NCBI GenBank assembly: GCA_937124505.1
Contig: CAKZKV010000139.1
Span: 1 to 8,679 of the forward strand
Direction: 5' to 3'
DNA: 8,679 bases
From: an uncultured Alphaproteobacteria bacterium
Lineage (GTDB): Bacteria > Pseudomonadota > Alphaproteobacteria > Micavibrionales > Micavibrionaceae
Shown here: one piece after another, positions 5,960 through 8,679 of the stretch
Numbering within the stretch: the stretch's first letter is position 1
Layout: every line of letters begins with the position of its first letter
The notes under the pieces: generated by a model
What the model saw: only the letters and a program-made list of their open reading frames with translations
What the model was told of the DNA's origin: nothing
The model's database searches: none
Translations under genes and position numbers: made by a program

Positions 5960-6381
5960 TTATGACGCCAAGTTTTGGTGCCCGTTATTCATATCTGGAC
6001 ACGCAATCTTATGTTGAATCCGGTGCGGGTGGGTTCAACTTGCAAGTAAATGAAGGTTCCGTTCACAGGCTTGAGCTTGGCCCCCAGATCAATCTGAAAT
6101 GGGACAATAAAACAGAGCAAGGGCTTTTTGTGATGCCGGAAGTTTCTGCAAGTTATGCATATGATATTTTTGGTGACCAGGGTCAAAATGTTGCTGTTTT
6201 GCAAGGGGGGGGAGGCCAGTTGTTTCTGGATGGCTTTGAGCCTCAGCGGCATAAGATTAACTTAGGAACAGGCTTGAGTGTTGCGGATGAAATATGGGAG
6301 GTCAAGGCAAATTATGACTTTGAATATCGTGGAGATTTGAATATTCATAGTTTTGCGTTGCGGGGTGTCTATAAATTTTAA
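5956..6381 (+). CDS. Autotransporter beta-barrel, C-terminal part (downstream of frameshift)
   Basis: This frame continues the autotransporter barrel; its true coding part begins near 5941, and the ATG at 5956 is probably just an internal Met (MIMTPSFGARYSYL). It shows alternating amphipathic strands (SFGARYSYL, HRLELGPQINLKWD, LFVMPEVSASYAYD, HKINLGTGLSVAD, WEVKANYDFEYRG, HSFALRGVYKF). The final residue is Phe after Tyr-Lys, the usual C-terminal signal for BAM-assisted outer-membrane insertion. No signal peptide or Shine-Dalgarno is present, so as an independent protein of 141 residues it could not be exported. The ATGA overlap with the upstream stop could in principle allow translational coupling, but the product would be a barrel fragment. 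Eight consecutive G (6205-6212) encode GGG in a predicted loop, a site prone to slippage. Confidence 0.8.
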   Translation: MIMTPSFGARYSYLDTQSYVESGAGGFNLQVNEGSVHRLELGPQINLKWDNKTEQGLFVMPEVSASYAYDIFGDQGQNVAVLQGGGGQLFLDGFEPQRHKINLGTGLSVADEIWEVKANYDFEYRGDLNIHSFALRGVYKF

Positions 6382-6411
6382 TAGTAAAGATAGTTTGGCT
6401 TTATGGTCATC

Positions 6412-7527
6412 ATGAAAAAAATTTTATTGTTGCTGATACTGCTGCCATGTTTTGCAGCAGTAAATTGCTTTGCTTCTTCTCCTGAGGGCGATAAAGGGAC
6501 GGAGGGGCAACTTTTCGGTTTTGAGAAAATGTCCCGCTTCCCTGAAAAAGTAAAAAAACAGACATCACCATCCCCCAGTGAGCCCAAAAGGATTGCGACG
6601 AAAAAGTTGCAGAGTCAGTTTTCTTCTTCAGCCGAAAAGCAGCCTCAGCCTGTTGTGTCTGGTGAAAAAGCCGCTCCTTCTTCCATGGCCCAGGCCATAG
6701 AAGAGGAATATCGTCGTCAATTGTCCCAATCTTCTGTGCCTGTTTTGGAATTGGAAACACAAAATGATGCTCCGACCACTGTAAATATGGAGGTTGTGGA
6801 CAAAACCGCGGTGAATGAAGTCGTGCGGCCTCAAATTTCATCTGAGCCGTTGCCGCAGTCCAATGCAAACGAAACGGTTTCTTATCTGGCTTCAGAGACA
6901 TGTGATCCTGAACTGCCGGAGGAGATTGAGCCTCTTAAGCCTTATATTGTGTCCGCTAAAGATAATCATAATCAAAGGGATGTTTTTGAAGATGAGGAGC
7001 TGATTGAAAGCATGAAGTTGAAAATGCAGCTTCTTGAAAGAGAAAAAGAAGCCTTGAGAAAAAGGCAGCCCGAAGATCCCAGTGCGTTGTCAGTTGTTCG
7101 GGTTTGTACAGAAGAAAGAATGGACGTGCAGGCTTTGGTTAAGCGTTTGGAGAAGCTGGAAACCGAAAATATGGAATTTCAAAAAATACAGGAAAATCTA
7201 TCTTCTCAGAATGATACATCGGCAGAATTGGATATGCTGAAATCAAAAATAGATGAGTTGGCAGTTGAAAATCAGTTTCTACAGGGCACGATGGAGGAAA
7301 TGCGCTCTTATATAGATCAATTGTCTGCAGAGGAAAAAGAAACCCCATCTAAGGATATCGCAGAAGATATGAGCCTGGATGAAGTCAATGTTGAAGATCA
7401 TTTGCAGCAGGATGAAGGTCCTCTGGATGAGATGTTATTTTCTGATACAGAATCTGAAAATAATGATATCCTGTTACAGGAAGAGTTCGATGTTGATGCT
7501 ACGGGATCACAAGACGCCCTTCAGTAA
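6412..7527 (+). CDS. Exported acidic coiled-coil protein, family unknown
   Basis: I do not recognise a family. With the ATG at 6412 the product has 371 residues and a clear Sec signal peptide: MKK, a Leu/Ile core, cleavage probably after CFA (about residue 21). An in-frame ATG at 6403 adds only MVI and neither start has a good Shine-Dalgarno. Cys13 and Cys19 do not sit in a lipobox, so a lipoprotein is unlikely. Residues about 25-190 are low-complexity, rich in Ser, Pro, Gln, Glu and Lys, and look disordered. Coiled-coil heptads follow at about 195-215 (LIESMKLKMQLLEREKEALRK), 240-262 (LVKRLEKLETENMEFQKIQEN) and 272-305. The last 60 residues are strongly acidic. Two Cys remain in the mature part. 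The gene starts about 30 bases after the autotransporter stop, so the two are likely co-transcribed. A periplasmic or surface scaffold or tether is possible but is only inference. Confidence 0.75.
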   Translation: MKKILLLLILLPCFAAVNCFASSPEGDKGTEGQLFGFEKMSRFPEKVKKQTSPSPSEPKRIATKKLQSQFSSSAEKQPQPVVSGEKAAPSSMAQAIEEEYRRQLSQSSVPVLELETQNDAPTTVNMEVVDKTAVNEVVRPQISSEPLPQSNANETVSYLASETCDPELPEEIEPLKPYIVSAKDNHNQRDVFEDEELIESMKLKMQLLEREKEALRKRQPEDPSALSVVRVCTEERMDVQALVKRLEKLETENMEFQKIQENLSSQNDTSAELDMLKSKIDELAVENQFLQGTMEEMRSYIDQLSAEEKETPSKDIAEDMSLDEVNVEDHLQQDEGPLDEMLFSDTESENNDILLQEEFDVDATGSQDALQ

Positions 7528-7541
7528 ACTTAATTTTTCTT

Positions 7542-7562
7542 AAAGGCTGTTCGGCCATTTTT
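7542..7562 (+). terminator. Weak candidate terminator after the coiled-coil gene
   Basis: GGCT (7545-7548) pairs with GGCC (7553-7556), with one G-U pair and a GTTC loop. The stem is flanked by AAA on the left and ATTTTT on the right, which pair partly after one A-A mismatch. The short stem makes it weak, but its place between the coiled-coil gene and the next promoter fits. Confidence 0.4.
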
Positions 7563-7591
7563 ACAGTTCGTTTATATCTGTGCCCTATAAT
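7560..7591 (+). promoter_or_regulatory. Promoter of the adhesin-like gene, perfect -10 box
   Basis: TATAAT at 7586-7591 is a perfect sigma-70 -10 hexamer. TTTACA at 7560-7565 matches the -35 consensus in five of six positions, but the spacer is 20 bases, longer than ideal. The start of transcription would fall near 7598, giving a leader of only about 18 bases before the ATG at 7616. Confidence 0.55.
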
Positions 7592-7615
7592 AATAGGTTA
7601 AGGTTCTATGGATAG

Positions 7616-8679
7616 ATGGTAGATACTAAAGAAACACTAACAGTAAAGCTTCCGGAAGGTGGCGCGACTGAAACAGTTGTCGCGGGCCCTAAACAGAAAA
7701 TTGTGTTGGAAGGATTTAACATTGAGGACGTCAATGTTGATATTGTTGGGGAAGACCTGATCATCACTGACCCTGAAACGGGCGCCCGTATTGTCTTTGT
7801 CGGCCTGGCCCTTTTGCTTTTTGAAGATGATGTCGCCCCTGAATTCTGGTTGGATGACCAACTGCTCAGTGCACGGGACTTGTTAAGCGGTGTGGGTGAA
7901 GTTGGAAATCTAACCGTCGAAGATTATATTGCCGTATCCAGCATTATTCCCAAAAAAGAAGAACATAAGGATGGGAGTCCGAACGAAGATGTTGAGTCTC
8001 AAAGTGATGAAACGGAGTCCCAATCTGAATCGGATAGCGATAGTTCGGAAAGTAGTAGTGAATCTCTTTTAATATCCGTTTCAACCGCGATTAGTAATTC
8101 ACAGTTTGATACGTCTGAAATAGCAGCCTATGAAACAAAAACCGTCGACGAATTTACGAGTAATGCGCCGCGTCTGGCAATTGATGAAGAGGGGACGTTA
8201 GAAACGCCGTATTATGAGGAGTCGTCCTCTTCAAGTTCTGCTATATCCTCATCAGTAGAAGAAGAAGAGTTCGAGGCGCCTCCGCAACCTGAGGAACCCA
8301 AGCAGTTTGAGGTCCGCCTGCTTCAGGTGTCCCGTATTGACGGAGTCGAAAATATTTTGGGGACGGATTATCGGGTCGTCCGTGGCGGCGGCGGATCGGA
8401 TGTGTCTTTCCTCAACCCAAACAAAGAGTTCCAATATTCGACAGAAGTTATTGATACAACATTAGATTCGTCTGATGTTGTCATTTATGGAGATGATCCC
8501 AATTCTTACAGTGACATTAAAATGTCACGTGTTCTTGAAATACAGCCTGATCTGGGGGCCGGTTTTTATGTCACAAGAATAGAGCTGTCAGGCTTTCCCA
8601 CAGGGGTTGATTTGATTGGTGTTGCCTCAGATGCAAGCGGATTTTTCATTGATAATCCTGTTTTGAATGGGAATGGGGC
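7616..8679 (+). CDS. N-terminus of a large acidic adhesin-like protein (type I secretion candidate), runs off window
   Basis: The frame is open for 354 codons and continues past the window. The ATG at 7616 directly follows an in-frame TAG, so it is the first possible start; AAGG (7600-7603) lies 12 bases upstream. There is no signal peptide. Residues 1-112 look folded: a strand-rich start (VVAGPKQKIVLEGF), DLIITDPETGARIVFVGLALLLFED, then DLLSGVGEVGNLTVEDYIAVSSIIP. An acidic Ser/Asp/Glu linker follows (113-150) and another at 198-228, with six Ser in a row. A second folded region from about 230 has DYRVVRGGGGSDVSFLNP, IYGDDPNSYSD and LSGFPTGVDLIGVASD, with the look of the repeat units of giant surface adhesins. 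In alphaproteobacteria such signal-less, acidic N-termini commonly begin RTX/BapA/LapA-type proteins exported by type I systems through a C-terminal signal. That is inference, since the C-terminus is not visible. Confidence 0.7.
   Translation, partial: MVDTKETLTVKLPEGGATETVVAGPKQKIVLEGFNIEDVNVDIVGEDLIITDPETGARIVFVGLALLLFEDDVAPEFWLDDQLLSARDLLSGVGEVGNLTVEDYIAVSSIIPKKEEHKDGSPNEDVESQSDETESQSESDSDSSESSSESLLISVSTAISNSQFDTSEIAAYETKTVDEFTSNAPRLAIDEEGTLETPYYEESSSSSSAISSSVEEEEFEAPPQPEEPKQFEVRLLQVSRIDGVENILGTDYRVVRGGGGSDVSFLNPNKEFQYSTEVIDTTLDSSDVVIYGDDPNSYSDIKMSRVLEIQPDLGAGFYVTRIELSGFPTGVDLIGVASDASGFFIDNPVLNGNG

Noticed and set aside
5814..6017. A third-frame plus-strand open frame across the autotransporter frameshift
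   Set aside because: It bridges neither half in the correct frame and its translation lacks barrel-like strand patterns.
6410..6901. A 163-codon minus-strand open frame opposite the coiled-coil gene
   Set aside because: The plus-strand frame has a proper signal peptide, longer length and operon context; the minus-strand product shows no domain and would lie antisense to it.
1..8679. CRISPR array, transposase or phage genes
   Set aside because: No regularly spaced repeats, integrase, transposase or phage structural motifs were seen on either strand.

Overview
The window looks like part of an alphaproteobacterial chromosome. The order lon, hupB (HU), tRNA-Val(TAC) is one I associate with Alphaproteobacteria, and the HU and Lon sequences fit. 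An autotransporter with an outer-membrane beta-barrel confirms a Gram-negative cell. Genus and species cannot be named from the sequence. The left end (lon) is visibly GC-richer than the right half, where the genes look more accessory.

Layout: positions 1-1304 hold the C-terminal 433 codons of the ATP-dependent protease Lon, cut by the window edge. A hairpin separates it from hupB (1421-1705), which ends in two tandem intrinsic terminators, the first overlapping its stop codon. Next is a two-gene unit: a DUF318/ArsP-type membrane permease (1814-2779) and a 77-residue CXXC thioredoxin-like protein (2794-3027). A tRNA-Val(TAC) with encoded CCA follows (3160-3234), then a GNAT acetyltransferase (3288-3824). 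The 368 bases from 3825 to 4192 contain no convincing gene. They hold a 123-bp imperfect palindromic element (3845-3967) just after an orphan perfect Shine-Dalgarno sequence, a short direct repeat, and a hairpin over the ribosome binding site of the next gene.

From 4193 onward everything appears directed to the cell surface. An autotransporter (4193-6381) is broken by one apparent missing base near 5941, inside its barrel domain, and also carries an 8-G run. It is followed after about 20-30 bases by an exported, acidic, coiled-coil protein of no recognised family (6412-7527). After a weak terminator and a promoter with a perfect TATAAT box comes the start of a long acidic Ser/Glu/Asp-rich protein (7616 to the window end, still open after 354 codons). 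It has no signal peptide and looks like the N-terminus of a large type I-secreted adhesin.

In function the window splits into a conserved housekeeping part (proteolysis, nucleoid protein, tRNA) and a surface module (autotransporter, exported coiled coil, probable giant adhesin), with a redox/metalloid-type permease pair placed between hupB and the tRNA. The most interesting points are the surface module, the frameshifted autotransporter, the palindromic element and the possible RNA switch in the autotransporter leader.
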